From: Mycobacterium sp. ACS4054
GTDB taxonomy: Bacteria > Actinomycetota > Actinomycetes > Mycobacteriales > Mycobacteriaceae
Direction of reading: 5' to 3'
Length of the DNA: 64,000 nt
NCBI RefSeq assembly: GCF_001667275.1
Contig: NZ_LZHV01000003.1
Span: 1-64,000, forward strand
The notes beneath the pieces were generated by a model that ran no database searches, was not told where the DNA came from, and saw only the letters and a list, made by a program, of their open reading frames with translations. Shown here in pieces: positions 33,628-42,186 of the stretch (the stretch's first letter is position 1; each line of letters opens with the position of its first letter). A program made the translations under genes and the position numbers.

Positions 33628-34731
33628 ATGGAATCGTTCGTTCACTTGCGAAAAGGCAAGACGCCCCAACGCCTGCACGCCGACCTCGACGGGCTAAAGG
33701 ACGACGAGCTGGGCCGCGGCGGATTCACCGGCCGCACGGCGAACCTCTACCGCCGCCACGACCCCACCGCCTACCGGTCCGTCGGCCCGCTGCGGCCCGT
33801 CGACGTGCTGGCCGGAGAGCTGAAGCCGAGCGACGCCACCGACGCCAACGGCGGTCCCCTGCTGATGTTCAGCAACGCCGACTGCCGAATCCTGTTGAGC
33901 CGGCGCGCCCAGCCGATGCCGTTTTTCGCCCGCCATGTCGACGGCGACCTGCTGTGCTTCGTGCACCAGGGCGCGGGCCTGCTCGAAACCGAGTTCGGGC
34001 CACTGCGCTACTCCCCAGGCGACTGGGTCTACCTGCCCAAGGCCTGCACCTGGCGTCACGTTCCCGACGCCGAGACGACGCTGCTCATGATCGAGGCGAC
34101 CGACGAGTTCCGGGTGCCGCCGCCCGGGCCGCTGGGCCGGCACTTCCCGTTCGACCCGTCGCAGGCCACCATCCCCGAACCGGCCCCCGTCGAGGACGAC
34201 GGCCGCGACGAGTACGAGGTCCGGCTCCTCCACCGGCCTGTTGGGGATGGCGGCCCGACAACGCTGTTCTACCAACACAATCCGCTCGACGTCGAGGGTT
34301 GGCGCGGTGACAACTTCGCGTTCACCTTCAACATCGCCGACTACAACGTGGTCACCTCCGACAGCGTCCACCTGCCACCGACGGTGCACCTGTTCATGCA
34401 GGCCACCGGCGTCTACGTGATGAACTTCCTGCCGAAGCCGGCCGAGGGTGTCCCAGGCACCGAGCGCACCCCGTGGTATCACCGCAACGTCGACTATGAC
34501 GAGATCGCCTTCTTCCACGGCGGCTCGCTGTACGGCATCCCGATGCCGCCCGGCCTGATCTCCCATGCGCCGCAAGGCGTTCACCACGGCGCACCGGAGA
34601 AGGCGCGGGAACGGGCGCGCCGCAAGTTCGACGAGTACTCCCGCGTCGATTGGCAAGTGATCGCCGTCGACACCCGTCGGCGACTGACCCCGTCGGCCGA
34701 GGTGCTGGCGAACGACCTAGGACAACACTGA
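33628..34731 (+). CDS. Homogentisate 1,2-dioxygenase-like cupin protein (367 aa)
   Basis: The ATG at 33628 follows CCGGGGG. The HGD family layout is visible: an N-terminal cupin (about 70-150) with FARHVDGDLLCFVHQG and GDWVYLPKACTWRH, and a C-terminal cupin with VHLPPTVHLFMQ and PWYHRNVDYDEI (about 285-300). In human HGD the iron ligands include His335 and Glu341 in YHRNxxxE. Here the acidic residue after YHRN is Asp at +6 or Glu at +7, so the metal site is altered or shifted. No maleylacetoacetate isomerase or fumarylacetoacetase lies nearby, so homogentisate is not assured as substrate. First gene of the operon. Confidence 0.82.
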   Translation: MESFVHLRKGKTPQRLHADLDGLKDDELGRGGFTGRTANLYRRHDPTAYRSVGPLRPVDVLAGELKPSDATDANGGPLLMFSNADCRILLSRRAQPMPFFARHVDGDLLCFVHQGAGLLETEFGPLRYSPGDWVYLPKACTWRHVPDAETTLLMIEATDEFRVPPPGPLGRHFPFDPSQATIPEPAPVEDDGRDEYEVRLLHRPVGDGGPTTLFYQHNPLDVEGWRGDNFAFTFNIADYNVVTSDSVHLPPTVHLFMQATGVYVMNFLPKPAEGVPGTERTPWYHRNVDYDEIAFFHGGSLYGIPMPPGLISHAPQGVHHGAPEKARERARRKFDEYSRVDWQVIAVDTRRRLTPSAEVLANDLGQH

Positions 34732-34733
34732 GC

Positions 34734-35915
34734 ATGACGACCCGTCACGAATACGAACGAATCCCCTATCTCGTTGCCTTCCAGAACAATTCCGGCGTCC
34801 GCGACGTCTATGGCGGCCTGGCCGAGATCACCGTGCTGGAAAGCTATCTGCTCAAGCCGACGGAGCGGTCGTCGGACACGGTGCTGGTGTTCATGCACCC
34901 GATCGGGGGCGGCGCCTACCTGCCGATGATCAACGCGCTGGCCCGCGCCGGCCACCACGTCATCTACTGCAACAGCCGATTCCGCGGCACCGACGCGGCG
35001 CTGCTGATGGAGAAGGTGGTGGAGGACCTCGGCGAGTGCATCAAGGACGCCAAGAAGCGGCTGGGCTACTCGAAGGTGGTGCTGGCCGGGTGGAGCGGCG
35101 GCGGCTCGCTGTCGGTGTTCTATCAACAGCAGGCCCAGCACCCGACCATCACGTCCAGCCCCTCCGGCGACGGGCCCGACCTGACCGCCCTGGACCTGCC
35201 CGCCGCGGACGGCATCATGCTGCTGGCCGCGCACATCAGCCGGCACGGCACGCTGACCGAATGGCTCGACGCGTCCATCCTCGACGAATCCGACCCCACC
35301 AAGCGCGATCCCGAGCTGGACCTGTACAACCCGGACAACCCCAACCAGCCGCCGTACAGCCAGAAGTTCCTGGCCCGGTATCGCGAGGCGCAGATCGCGC
35401 GCAACCGGCGCATCACCGCCTGGGTCCGGGACAAGCTCGCCGAGTTGAAGGCGGCCGGCCGGCCCGAAGACGAGTTCGGCTTCGTGGTGCACGGCACCAT
35501 GGCGGACCCGCGCTGGCTGGACCCGACCGTGGATCCCAACGAACGCACCCCGGGAACCTGCTACCTGGGGGATCCTCAGGTGGTGAACATGAGCCCGGTC
35601 GGGCTGGCCCGCTTCTCGACGTTACGGGGCTGGCTGTCGCAGTGGAGCTACGACGACGCCCGCGGCGACGGGGTGGCGTGCGGGGCCGACATCGCGGTCC
35701 CGGCGCTGGTGATCGGTAACCTGGCCGACGACGCCTGCACACCCAGCCACACCCGGCGGCTGTTCGAGGCGATCGGGTACCACGATAAGGAAATGCACGA
35801 AATCCCCGGCGCCACCCACTATTACGCGGGCCCCGACCAGCGCGACAAGCTGCGCGCGGCCGTCGACATCGTTACCGACTGGCTGGTCCGCCACGACTTC
35901 GCGAGCAAAGAGTGA
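34734..35915 (+). CDS. Alpha/beta hydrolase (393 aa)
   Basis: ATG at 34734, 2 bases after the dioxygenase-like gene. The nucleophile elbow GWSGGG (Ser near residue 122) lies after VFMHPIGGG, the oxyanion loop. A late Asp in NLADDACTP and His in PGATHYYAGP complete a Ser-Asp-His triad. The chain is longer than a minimal hydrolase, with a helical insert at about 170-270. It may open a ring-cleavage product or cleave an ester or thioester. Stop overlaps the next start by 4 bases. Confidence 0.86.
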   Translation: MTTRHEYERIPYLVAFQNNSGVRDVYGGLAEITVLESYLLKPTERSSDTVLVFMHPIGGGAYLPMINALARAGHHVIYCNSRFRGTDAALLMEKVVEDLGECIKDAKKRLGYSKVVLAGWSGGGSLSVFYQQQAQHPTITSSPSGDGPDLTALDLPAADGIMLLAAHISRHGTLTEWLDASILDESDPTKRDPELDLYNPDNPNQPPYSQKFLARYREAQIARNRRITAWVRDKLAELKAAGRPEDEFGFVVHGTMADPRWLDPTVDPNERTPGTCYLGDPQVVNMSPVGLARFSTLRGWLSQWSYDDARGDGVACGADIAVPALVIGNLADDACTPSHTRRLFEAIGYHDKEMHEIPGATHYYAGPDQRDKLRAAVDIVTDWLVRHDFASKE

Positions 35916-37114
35916 CAGCCGGTCCGCTGGACGGCGTACGGGTGCTCGAACTCGGCACGCTGATCGCGGGCCCGTTCGCCGGGCGGCTGCTGGGCGACAT
36001 GGGCGCCGACGTCATCAAGGTCGAGCCCCCCGGCGCCCCGGACCCGCTGCGCACCTGGGGCCAGGCCGAGATCGACGGGCAGCACGTCTTTTGGACGGTG
36101 CACGCGCGCAACAAGCGAGCGATCACCCTCGACCTGCGCAAGCCCCGCGGCCGCGAGCTGTTCCTGGAGCTGGTCGCGAAATCCGACATCGTCGTGGAGA
36201 ACTTCCGGCCGGGAACGCTGGAGAAATGGGACCTGGGCTACGACGTGCTCAGCGCCCGCAACCCGGGCATCATCCTGGTCCGGGTCTCGGGTTACGGGCA
36301 GACCGGGCCCGACGCGCACAAGGCCGGCTACGCCTCGGTGGCCGAGGCGGCAAGCGGGCTGCGGCACCTCAACGGCTTCCCCGGCGGCCCGCCGCCCCGG
36401 CTGGCGCTATCCCTCGGCGACACCCTGGCCGGCATGTTCGGCGCCCAGGGGGCGCTGGCAGCGTTGTACCGCCGCGGCATCACCGGGCGCGGCCAGGTGG
36501 TGGACGTCGCGCTGACCGAATCCTGTTTGGCGGTCCAGGAATCCACCATCCCCGACTACGACGCGGGGGGCGTGGTGCGCGGACCGTCGGGCACCCGGCT
36601 GGAGGGCATCGCGCCGTCGAACATCTACCGCAGCGCCGACGGCTCCTGGGTGGTGATCGCCGCCAACCAGGACACCGTCTTCGCCCGGCTGTGCAAGGCG
36701 ATGGGCCGCCCCGAGCTGGTCACCGACGACCGGTTCGCCACGCACGGCGCCCGTGGCCGCAACCAGGACGAGCTCGACGGGATCATCGGCGCATGGGCGG
36801 CGGAGCGCCGGCCGGGTGAGATCATCGAAACCCTCAGCGCCGCAGGCGTGATCGCTGGACCCATCAACACCGTCGCCGAGGTCGTCAACGACCCGCAGCT
36901 GCGGGCCCGCGGCATGCTGGTCGAGCACTTCGATGAACGGGTCGGGCGAAACGTGCTGGGGCCCGGCGTGGTGCCGGTGCTCTCCGAGTCCCCGGGCCGG
37001 GTCCGCAGCGCCGGGCCCGCGCGGCCGGGACAGCACAACGACGACGTCTTCATCGGACTGCTGGGCAGGACCGCCGAGGAGCTGGAGACGTTGCGGGCCG
37101 AGGAGGTGCTGTGA
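35912..37114 (+). CDS. Class III (CaiB/BaiF) CoA-transferase (400 aa)
   Basis: GTG start in a GTGA overlap. The family opening LDGVRVLELGTLIAGPFAGRLLGDMGADVIKVE is clear in the N-terminal 45 residues. The catalytic Asp lies in LSLGDTLAGMFG (about residue 169), and VSGYGQTGP and the C-terminal TVAEVVNDPQL are also typical. It transfers CoA between a free acid and an acyl-CoA donor without ATP, which would feed an acid into the CoA-linked steps encoded downstream. Confidence 0.92.
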   Translation: MTAGPLDGVRVLELGTLIAGPFAGRLLGDMGADVIKVEPPGAPDPLRTWGQAEIDGQHVFWTVHARNKRAITLDLRKPRGRELFLELVAKSDIVVENFRPGTLEKWDLGYDVLSARNPGIILVRVSGYGQTGPDAHKAGYASVAEAASGLRHLNGFPGGPPPRLALSLGDTLAGMFGAQGALAALYRRGITGRGQVVDVALTESCLAVQESTIPDYDAGGVVRGPSGTRLEGIAPSNIYRSADGSWVVIAANQDTVFARLCKAMGRPELVTDDRFATHGARGRNQDELDGIIGAWAAERRPGEIIETLSAAGVIAGPINTVAEVVNDPQLRARGMLVEHFDERVGRNVLGPGVVPVLSESPGRVRSAGPARPGQHNDDVFIGLLGRTAEELETLRAEEVL

Positions 37115-38007
37115 ACACCCAGGTGGCGATCCGCGAGGTATCGCTGCGCGACGGACTGCAGATCGAGGCGCCAATCCCGTTGGCGGCCAAGCTCGAACTG
37201 CTGGCGGCGGTCGCCGCGACCGGAGTGCGCGAGATCGAGGCCACCGCGTTCGTCTCGCCGTCGAAGGTACCGTCGATGGCCGACGCCGCCGAGCTCGCCG
37301 CGCACCTGCACGACTACCCCGACATCGAATTCTCCGCGCTGGTGGCCAGCCCGAACGGGGCCAAGCGCGCGGTGGCGGCGGGGCTGCGCTCGATCGAGTA
37401 CGTGGTGGCCGCCGACGACACCTTCAGCCAGGCCAACGTCGGGCGCACCAGCGCGCAGGCCACCGATCAGATCGGCGAGATCCTCGCCATCGCGCACGAC
37501 GCCGGCGTCAGCGTCGAGGTGATCATCGCCACCGCGTGGGACTCACCGTTCGAAGGCCCCACTCCCCCGCAGCGGGTGCTCGACATCGCCGCGGCCGCCC
37601 GCGACCGCGGCGTCGACCGCCTGTCGATCGCCGACACCATCGGCACTGCCACCCCCGGGCGGGTGAATTCGCTGATCGCCCAACTGCGTCCGGTGATCGG
37701 CGACCTGCCGCTGGGCGGGCATTTCCACAACACCCGCGGCTCCGGGCTGGCCAGCGCCTACGCCGCGGTCAGCGCCGGGGTGAGGAGGCTGGACGCCTCA
37801 GTCGGCGGCCTGGGCGGCTGCCCGTTCGCGCCGGGCGCGACCGGCAATATCGCCACCGAGGACCTGGTGTACCTGCTGCGCGACAGCGGCTTCGGGGTCG
37901 ACGTCGACCTGCAGGCCGCCATCGCCGCCGCCGAGGTCGCCAGATCCGTTGTCGGCCATGACCTGCCGGGCGCCCTGCTGCGCGCCGGTGACCGGATCCG
38001 GGCCTGA
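37111..38007 (+). CDS. HMG-CoA lyase-like enzyme (298 aa)
   Basis: TIM-barrel DRE metallolyase: EVSLRDGLQIE (residues 9-19, metal and catalytic Arg-Asp), DTIGTATPGRVN, GGHFHNTRGSG (metal His pair) and the active-site loop GGLGGCPFAPGATGN with the catalytic Cys near residue 236. The family cleaves 3-hydroxy-3-methylglutaryl-CoA or similar tertiary 3-hydroxyacyl-CoAs. GTG start overlapping the CoA-transferase stop (GTGA). In this operon it may perform the final C-C cleavage of a branched intermediate. Confidence 0.92.
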   Translation: MNTQVAIREVSLRDGLQIEAPIPLAAKLELLAAVAATGVREIEATAFVSPSKVPSMADAAELAAHLHDYPDIEFSALVASPNGAKRAVAAGLRSIEYVVAADDTFSQANVGRTSAQATDQIGEILAIAHDAGVSVEVIIATAWDSPFEGPTPPQRVLDIAAAARDRGVDRLSIADTIGTATPGRVNSLIAQLRPVIGDLPLGGHFHNTRGSGLASAYAAVSAGVRRLDASVGGLGGCPFAPGATGNIATEDLVYLLRDSGFGVDVDLQAAIAAAEVARSVVGHDLPGALLRAGDRIRA

Positions 38008-38621
38008 TGCCCACCCCGGACACGCTGACCGCCAAGGGCCGCCAGACCAGGCAGGCCATCGAGCAGGCCGCCCGAAAGCTGTTCGCCGAGCGGGGCTTTC
38101 ACGGTACCACGCTGGCCGACATCACGTCGGCTGCCGGCAAGTCGTCCGCCGTGTTCTATCGGTATTTCGGCGACAAGGAAGACCTGCTCGCCGCGCTGGC
38201 GGAATCCTTTCTGCACGACGTCGTGACGCCGTCCGGGCTCAGCGTGCACCTGCCGGACTCGCCGGAAGACGAGGCCTTCTTCACCTCGGTGGTCACCGGC
38301 TACTGGAACATGTTCAAACAGAACATCGGCATCATGATCGCCGTGGCCCAACTCGCCGCCACCCAGCCGCGCTTCGCCGCCGTGCAGGACGAATTTCGCC
38401 GCTTCGGCATGGACATCGTCGCCGCCTCGGTGCGCCGCGCCCAGGAGCAGGGCTACGGAACCGAGCTCGATCCGCAACACACCGCGGCGGCCATCGCCCT
38501 GCTCTTCGAGAACTTCACCACCGTGTTCGTCGGCAACTCCAACCTGGGCCTCAAGATCAGCGACAAGGACGCCATCGCCACGCTGTCGACGATCTGGAAG
38601 AAAACGCTCTACGGCGAGTAA
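38007..38621 (+). CDS. TetR family transcriptional regulator (204 aa)
   Basis: The N-terminal helix-turn-helix (about 15-60) has ARKLFAERGFHGTTLADITSAAG and VFYRYFGDKEDLL, the classic TetR pattern. The C-terminal ligand domain is about 70-200. The ATG overlaps the previous stop (TGATG), so it is translationally coupled inside the operon it probably controls. A plausible site is the inverted repeat at 33574-33602. Ligand presumably an acyl-CoA or acid of the pathway. Confidence 0.9.
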   Translation: MPTPDTLTAKGRQTRQAIEQAARKLFAERGFHGTTLADITSAAGKSSAVFYRYFGDKEDLLAALAESFLHDVVTPSGLSVHLPDSPEDEAFFTSVVTGYWNMFKQNIGIMIAVAQLAATQPRFAAVQDEFRRFGMDIVAASVRRAQEQGYGTELDPQHTAAAIALLFENFTTVFVGNSNLGLKISDKDAIATLSTIWKKTLYGE

Positions 38622-38631
38622 GGAGACAACT

Positions 38632-39867
38632 GTGGATTTCACGCTCCCCGAACACCTTCCGGGCCTGCTCGCCGAGATGGACGACTTCATCGAGGCCGAG
38701 ATCAAACCGCTCGAGCGCGAACACATCCAGTATTTCGACAAGCGCCGAGAACACGCCCGCACCGACTGGGAGAACGACGGCATCCCGACGCTCGAATGGG
38801 AGGAGCTGCTCGCCGAGATGCGCAGGCGGGCCGACAAGGCGGGATGGCTGCGGTACGGTCTGCCGGCCTCGCTGGGCGGGCGGGACGGCACCAATGTGGA
38901 CATGGCCGTCATTCGGGAACACCTGGCGCACAAGGGACTTGGGCTGCACAACGACTTGCAGAACGAGTCCTCGATCGTCGGGAACTTCCCGCAGGTGATC
39001 ATGATGGAGCGGTTCGGCACCTCCGAGCAGCGACGGCTGTGGTCCGAGGCGCTGATCACCGGGGAACGTTCGATGGCGTTCGGGCTGACGGAGCCGCAGC
39101 ACGGCTCGGACGCGACGTGGCTGGAGACGCACGCGCGGCCCGACGGCGACGACTGGGTGATCAACGGATCCAAGCGGTTCAACACCGGCGTGCACCGCGC
39201 GACCCACGACCTGGTCTTCGCGCGCACCTCCGGTGAGCCCGGCCAGGCGCGGGGCATCACGGCGTTTCTGGTGCCGACGGACGCGCCCGGGTTCAAAGTC
39301 CCCTACTACTGGTGGACTTTCAACATGCCGACCGACCATGGCGAAGTCTCCTTGACCGACGTCCGGGTACCCGCCGATGCGGTCCTCGGTGAGGTGGACC
39401 GCGGCCTGGAGGTGGCGCAGACCTTCCTGCACGAGAACAGGATTCGGCAGGCCGCGAGCAGCCTGGGCGCCGCGCAGTACTGCATCGACCGCGCCGCCGA
39501 ATACGCCGGCAGGCGAACCGTGTTCGGCAAGCCGCTGTCGGTCAACCAGGCCGTGCAATGGCCGCTCGCCGAACTGCAGACCGAAGCCCAGATGGTGCGG
39601 CTGCTGGTGGCCTACGCCGCCTGGCACCTGGACCGCGATCACCACATGGAGGTTTCGGACAAGGTGTCGATGGCCAACTACCGGGCGAACCGGCTGGTGT
39701 GCGACGCCGCCGATCGGGCCATGCAGATCTTCGGTGGCCTGGGCTACAGCCGGCACGAGCCGTTCGAGCACATCTATCGCCACCACCGCCGTTACCGGAT
39801 CACCGAAGGCGCCGAGGAGATCCAGATTCGCCGGGTGGCGCAGCGGCTGTTTAAGTTTGGCAAGTGA
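38632..39867 (+). CDS. Acyl-CoA dehydrogenase, ACAD10/11- or LvaC-like (411 aa)
   Basis: GTG start after AAGGAG. Conserved stretches are AFGLTEPQHGSDATWLET (FAD/substrate, about 146-163), WVINGSKRFNTG, and the C-terminal QIFGGLGYSRHEPFEHIYRHHR. The neighbours matter: an APH-like kinase starts in the stop codon (GTGA) and a 113-aa protein follows. In the Pseudomonas Lva pathway and in mammalian ACAD10/11, a dehydrogenase-fold enzyme of this group removes phosphate from 4-phosphoacyl-CoA to make an enoyl-CoA. Ordinary beta-oxidation is the alternative. Confidence 0.9.
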   Translation: MDFTLPEHLPGLLAEMDDFIEAEIKPLEREHIQYFDKRREHARTDWENDGIPTLEWEELLAEMRRRADKAGWLRYGLPASLGGRDGTNVDMAVIREHLAHKGLGLHNDLQNESSIVGNFPQVIMMERFGTSEQRRLWSEALITGERSMAFGLTEPQHGSDATWLETHARPDGDDWVINGSKRFNTGVHRATHDLVFARTSGEPGQARGITAFLVPTDAPGFKVPYYWWTFNMPTDHGEVSLTDVRVPADAVLGEVDRGLEVAQTFLHENRIRQAASSLGAAQYCIDRAAEYAGRRTVFGKPLSVNQAVQWPLAELQTEAQMVRLLVAYAAWHLDRDHHMEVSDKVSMANYRANRLVCDAADRAMQIFGGLGYSRHEPFEHIYRHHRRYRITEGAEEIQIRRVAQRLFKFGK

Positions 39868-40850
39868 CGCCGACCGACGACCTGGCCACACAACTCGCCG
39901 CGCTGCTGGCGCCGGTCCTCGGCGCCGACGTCGCGGTGCGCAACCTGCGCGCCCTGACCGGCGGCGCCAGCCGCGCCACCTGGGCGTTCGATGCCGCCAC
40001 CGGCGACCGAAGCCAAGCGTTGATCCTGCGCACCGGCGCACCCGACGACGTGCACGCAGGCATGGAGCTCGAGGCGCGCGCCCAGGCCGCCGCCGCAGCC
40101 GCCGGCGCACCGGTCCCCCACGTCCTGATCGCCGACGATTCGCCTGCGGCACTGGGCAACCCGTTTCTGATCTGCGAGGCGATCGCGGGCGAGACCATCG
40201 TCCGGCGCATCCAGCGGCAACTCGACGCCGCGGGCGGACAGGCGGCCCGCACGGGGCTGCTGCGGCAATGCGCGCAGGCGCTGGCGGCCATCCACCGCGC
40301 CGACCCGGCCATCCCCGGGCTGGCCCACGAGGATCCGCTCGCGCAGTATCGGGAGCGCCTCGACGCGATGGGCGACACCACGGCCACCTTCGAATGGGCG
40401 TTTCGCTGGCTGGAAGCCCGTCGGCCCGGACCGTCGGCGGACGTCCTGGTGCACGGCGACTACCGGATGGGCAACCTGATCGTCGACGGGTCCCGCCTCG
40501 CCGCCGTCCTCGACTGGGAGCTGGTGCACCGCGGCGACCCGCACGACGACCTGGCCTGGTTCTGCATCCGGGCCTGGCGCTTCGGCGCTCCCGCCGGCCT
40601 CGGCGCCGGAGGTCTGGGCAGCATCGAGAGCTTCCTGCGCGCCTACGAGCAGGCCAGCGGTTCCAGCGTGGATCGAGTCACGTTCCACTGGTGGCTGGTG
40701 CTGGCCACGCTGCGCTGGGGCGTCATCTGCCGCTATCAGGCCGAGCGGCATCTGACCGGTCTGCACCGCTCGGTGGAGTTGGCCACCATCGGTCGCCGCG
40801 TGTGCGAGACCGAGTGGGACCTGCTCGACCTGCTCGAAGGAGCCGCCTGA
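39864..40850 (+). CDS. APH-like phosphotransferase, candidate 4-hydroxyacyl-CoA kinase (328 aa)
   Basis: GTG start in a 4-base overlap with the dehydrogenase. The aminoglycoside-phosphotransferase/choline-kinase fold is marked by LTGGASRATWAF (ATP loop, about 31-42), the catalytic loop HGDYRMGNLIVD (about 197-208) and the metal motif AVLDWELVHRGDP (about 213-225). Such kinases adjacent or fused to acyl-CoA dehydrogenases (LvaA; the kinase domain of ACAD10/11) phosphorylate the 4-hydroxyl of acyl-CoAs. Antibiotic resistance is unlikely from context. Confidence 0.88.
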   Translation: MTPTDDLATQLAALLAPVLGADVAVRNLRALTGGASRATWAFDAATGDRSQALILRTGAPDDVHAGMELEARAQAAAAAAGAPVPHVLIADDSPAALGNPFLICEAIAGETIVRRIQRQLDAAGGQAARTGLLRQCAQALAAIHRADPAIPGLAHEDPLAQYRERLDAMGDTTATFEWAFRWLEARRPGPSADVLVHGDYRMGNLIVDGSRLAAVLDWELVHRGDPHDDLAWFCIRAWRFGAPAGLGAGGLGSIESFLRAYEQASGSSVDRVTFHWWLVLATLRWGVICRYQAERHLTGLHRSVELATIGRRVCETEWDLLDLLEGAA

Positions 40851-41191
40851 TGATCGGCGCGTACGGCCGGCCGGTCGCCGCCGAGTTGGTGGCCGCGGTG
40901 GCCGAATTTCTGGAGACCGACGTGCGGTCGGCGACCAGCGGGCAGGTCAACTTCCACGCCAGGGTGGCGGCCAACGCGTTGCGCATCGTCGAGCGCGAAC
41001 TGCTCGACGAGAGCGAGGCCGAATCCCGCGCCGCCCTGGCCGACCTGGGGTTCGCCGACGAGGAAGAGCTGGCCGCCGCGATCCGGGCCGGCGAGCTGGA
41101 CGGGCGGGCCCTGGAAGTGACGGCCTGCCTGCGCACGCTGGTGCGGCGCCGGCTGGCGGCCGCACACCCGGGTTACGACAACAGCGATTAG
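40850..41191 (+). CDS. LvaB-like small partner protein, DUF6285 type (113 aa)
   Basis: ATG overlapping the kinase stop (TGATG), with GAAGGAG before it. A helical protein with YGRPVAAELVAAVAEFLE and the basic HARVAANALRIVEREL region, conserved in small proteins encoded beside APH-like kinases and acyl-CoA dehydrogenases. In Pseudomonas the similarly placed small LvaB is needed for the activity of the LvaA kinase. The family label is from memory of this context; the role here is inferred. Confidence 0.75.
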   Translation: MIGAYGRPVAAELVAAVAEFLETDVRSATSGQVNFHARVAANALRIVERELLDESEAESRAALADLGFADEEELAAAIRAGELDGRALEVTACLRTLVRRRLAAAHPGYDNSD

Positions 41192-41202
41192 GAGCGTTTG
41201 CC

Positions 41203-41586
41203 ATGCCGAGTGCGGAAACCGTCGCCGACGCGGCCGACCGGCTGTTCGCGGCCATCGAAAAGGGTGACTTCGCGGCGGTCGACCAGATGTGGAGCGACGA
41301 CATCGCGGTCTGGCGGGTGGGCGCGCGCCGCGACGACGGCAAGGCCCGCGCGTTGCGGGTCATCGACTGGTTCATCAACGCGACCACCGCGCGCCGCTAC
41401 GAAATCCTGGACCGGCGCTTCTTCGAGGGCGGCTTCGTCCAGCAGCACGTCCTGCACGCCACCGGCCATGCCGGTCAATCGATCTCGATGCGGGTCTGCA
41501 TCGTGATCAGGGTCGGCGAAGACGGCCGGCTCGCCCGGATCGACGAGTATTTCGACCCCGCAGAGATCGCGCCGCTGATGCAATAG
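41203..41586 (+). CDS. NTF2-like / SnoaL-type protein (127 aa)
   Basis: ATG after GGAG. Length and pattern fit the NTF2 fold: an N-terminal helix ETVADAADRLFAAIEKGD, then DQMWSDDIAVWRVG and a curved sheet ending VGEDGRLARIDEYFDP. Such small proteins act as isomerases, dehydratases or hydrolases of hydrophobic ligands. Its place directly behind the catabolic genes suggests a pathway role; no defined catalytic residues can be assigned. Confidence 0.78.
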   Translation: MPSAETVADAADRLFAAIEKGDFAAVDQMWSDDIAVWRVGARRDDGKARALRVIDWFINATTARRYEILDRRFFEGGFVQQHVLHATGHAGQSISMRVCIVIRVGEDGRLARIDEYFDPAEIAPLMQ

Positions 41587-41619
41587 CGGTTAGATTCCCC
41601 TCGAGAGATGGGGTGGGAG

Positions 41620-42156
41620 ATGACAACTCTGGAAACACTGCTGAACGATCCCGACGTGGCCGGCGTCTGGAACCTCGTCCCGGACCGCTCGACCATCACC
41701 TTCAAGATCAGAAACATGTGGGGCCTGGTCAACGTCAAGGGTCGCTTCACCGAGTTCAGTGGCGACGGCCAACTGACGGGCGCGGGAGCCGTTTTCGGCC
41801 GCATCGACATCCGCGCGGCCTCGATCGACACCGGCATCGGCCGGCGCGACAAGCACCTGCGCTCCGCCGACTTCTTCGACGTCGAGCGCTACGGCGAGAT
41901 CAACGTCGTCATCACCGCGGTGCAGCCGACCAAAGGCAAGGCGGCGGATGTGCGGGCCGCGTTCACCATCAAAGGCATCACCGAGCCGCTGCCGGTCTCC
42001 GCCACCATCACCGAGCTCGACGACGGATCGATCCGGATCGCCGGGGAGACCGACGTCGACCGCACCAGGTTCGACCTGGGCTGGAACCGGCTTTCCATGA
42101 TGGGTTCGACGGCCAAGGCGGCCGCGGAACTGGTCTTCGTGCGGGCTGCCCAGTAA
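41620..42156 (+). CDS. YceI family lipocalin-like protein (178 aa)
   Basis: The ATG at 41620 is chosen over 41608 because GGGGTGGGAG precedes it. The family pattern is visible: WNLVPDRSTITFKIRN near the start, GRIDIRAASIDTG, RDKHLRSADFFDVERY and FTIKGIT. YceI proteins form a hydrophobic beta barrel that binds isoprenoid-like molecules. There is no signal peptide, so it is cytosolic here. Probably the last gene of the catabolic operon or a separate unit. Confidence 0.9.
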   Translation: MTTLETLLNDPDVAGVWNLVPDRSTITFKIRNMWGLVNVKGRFTEFSGDGQLTGAGAVFGRIDIRAASIDTGIGRRDKHLRSADFFDVERYGEINVVITAVQPTKGKAADVRAAFTIKGITEPLPVSATITELDDGSIRIAGETDVDRTRFDLGWNRLSMMGSTAKAAAELVFVRAAQ

Positions 42157-42186
42157 AGCCGGTGCGGCACCAGTACCATCTGGACC

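Noticed and set aside
39864..40850. Antibiotic-resistance aminoglycoside phosphotransferase
   Set aside because: The fold matches, but the coupled acyl-CoA dehydrogenase and small partner gene point to acyl-CoA metabolism.
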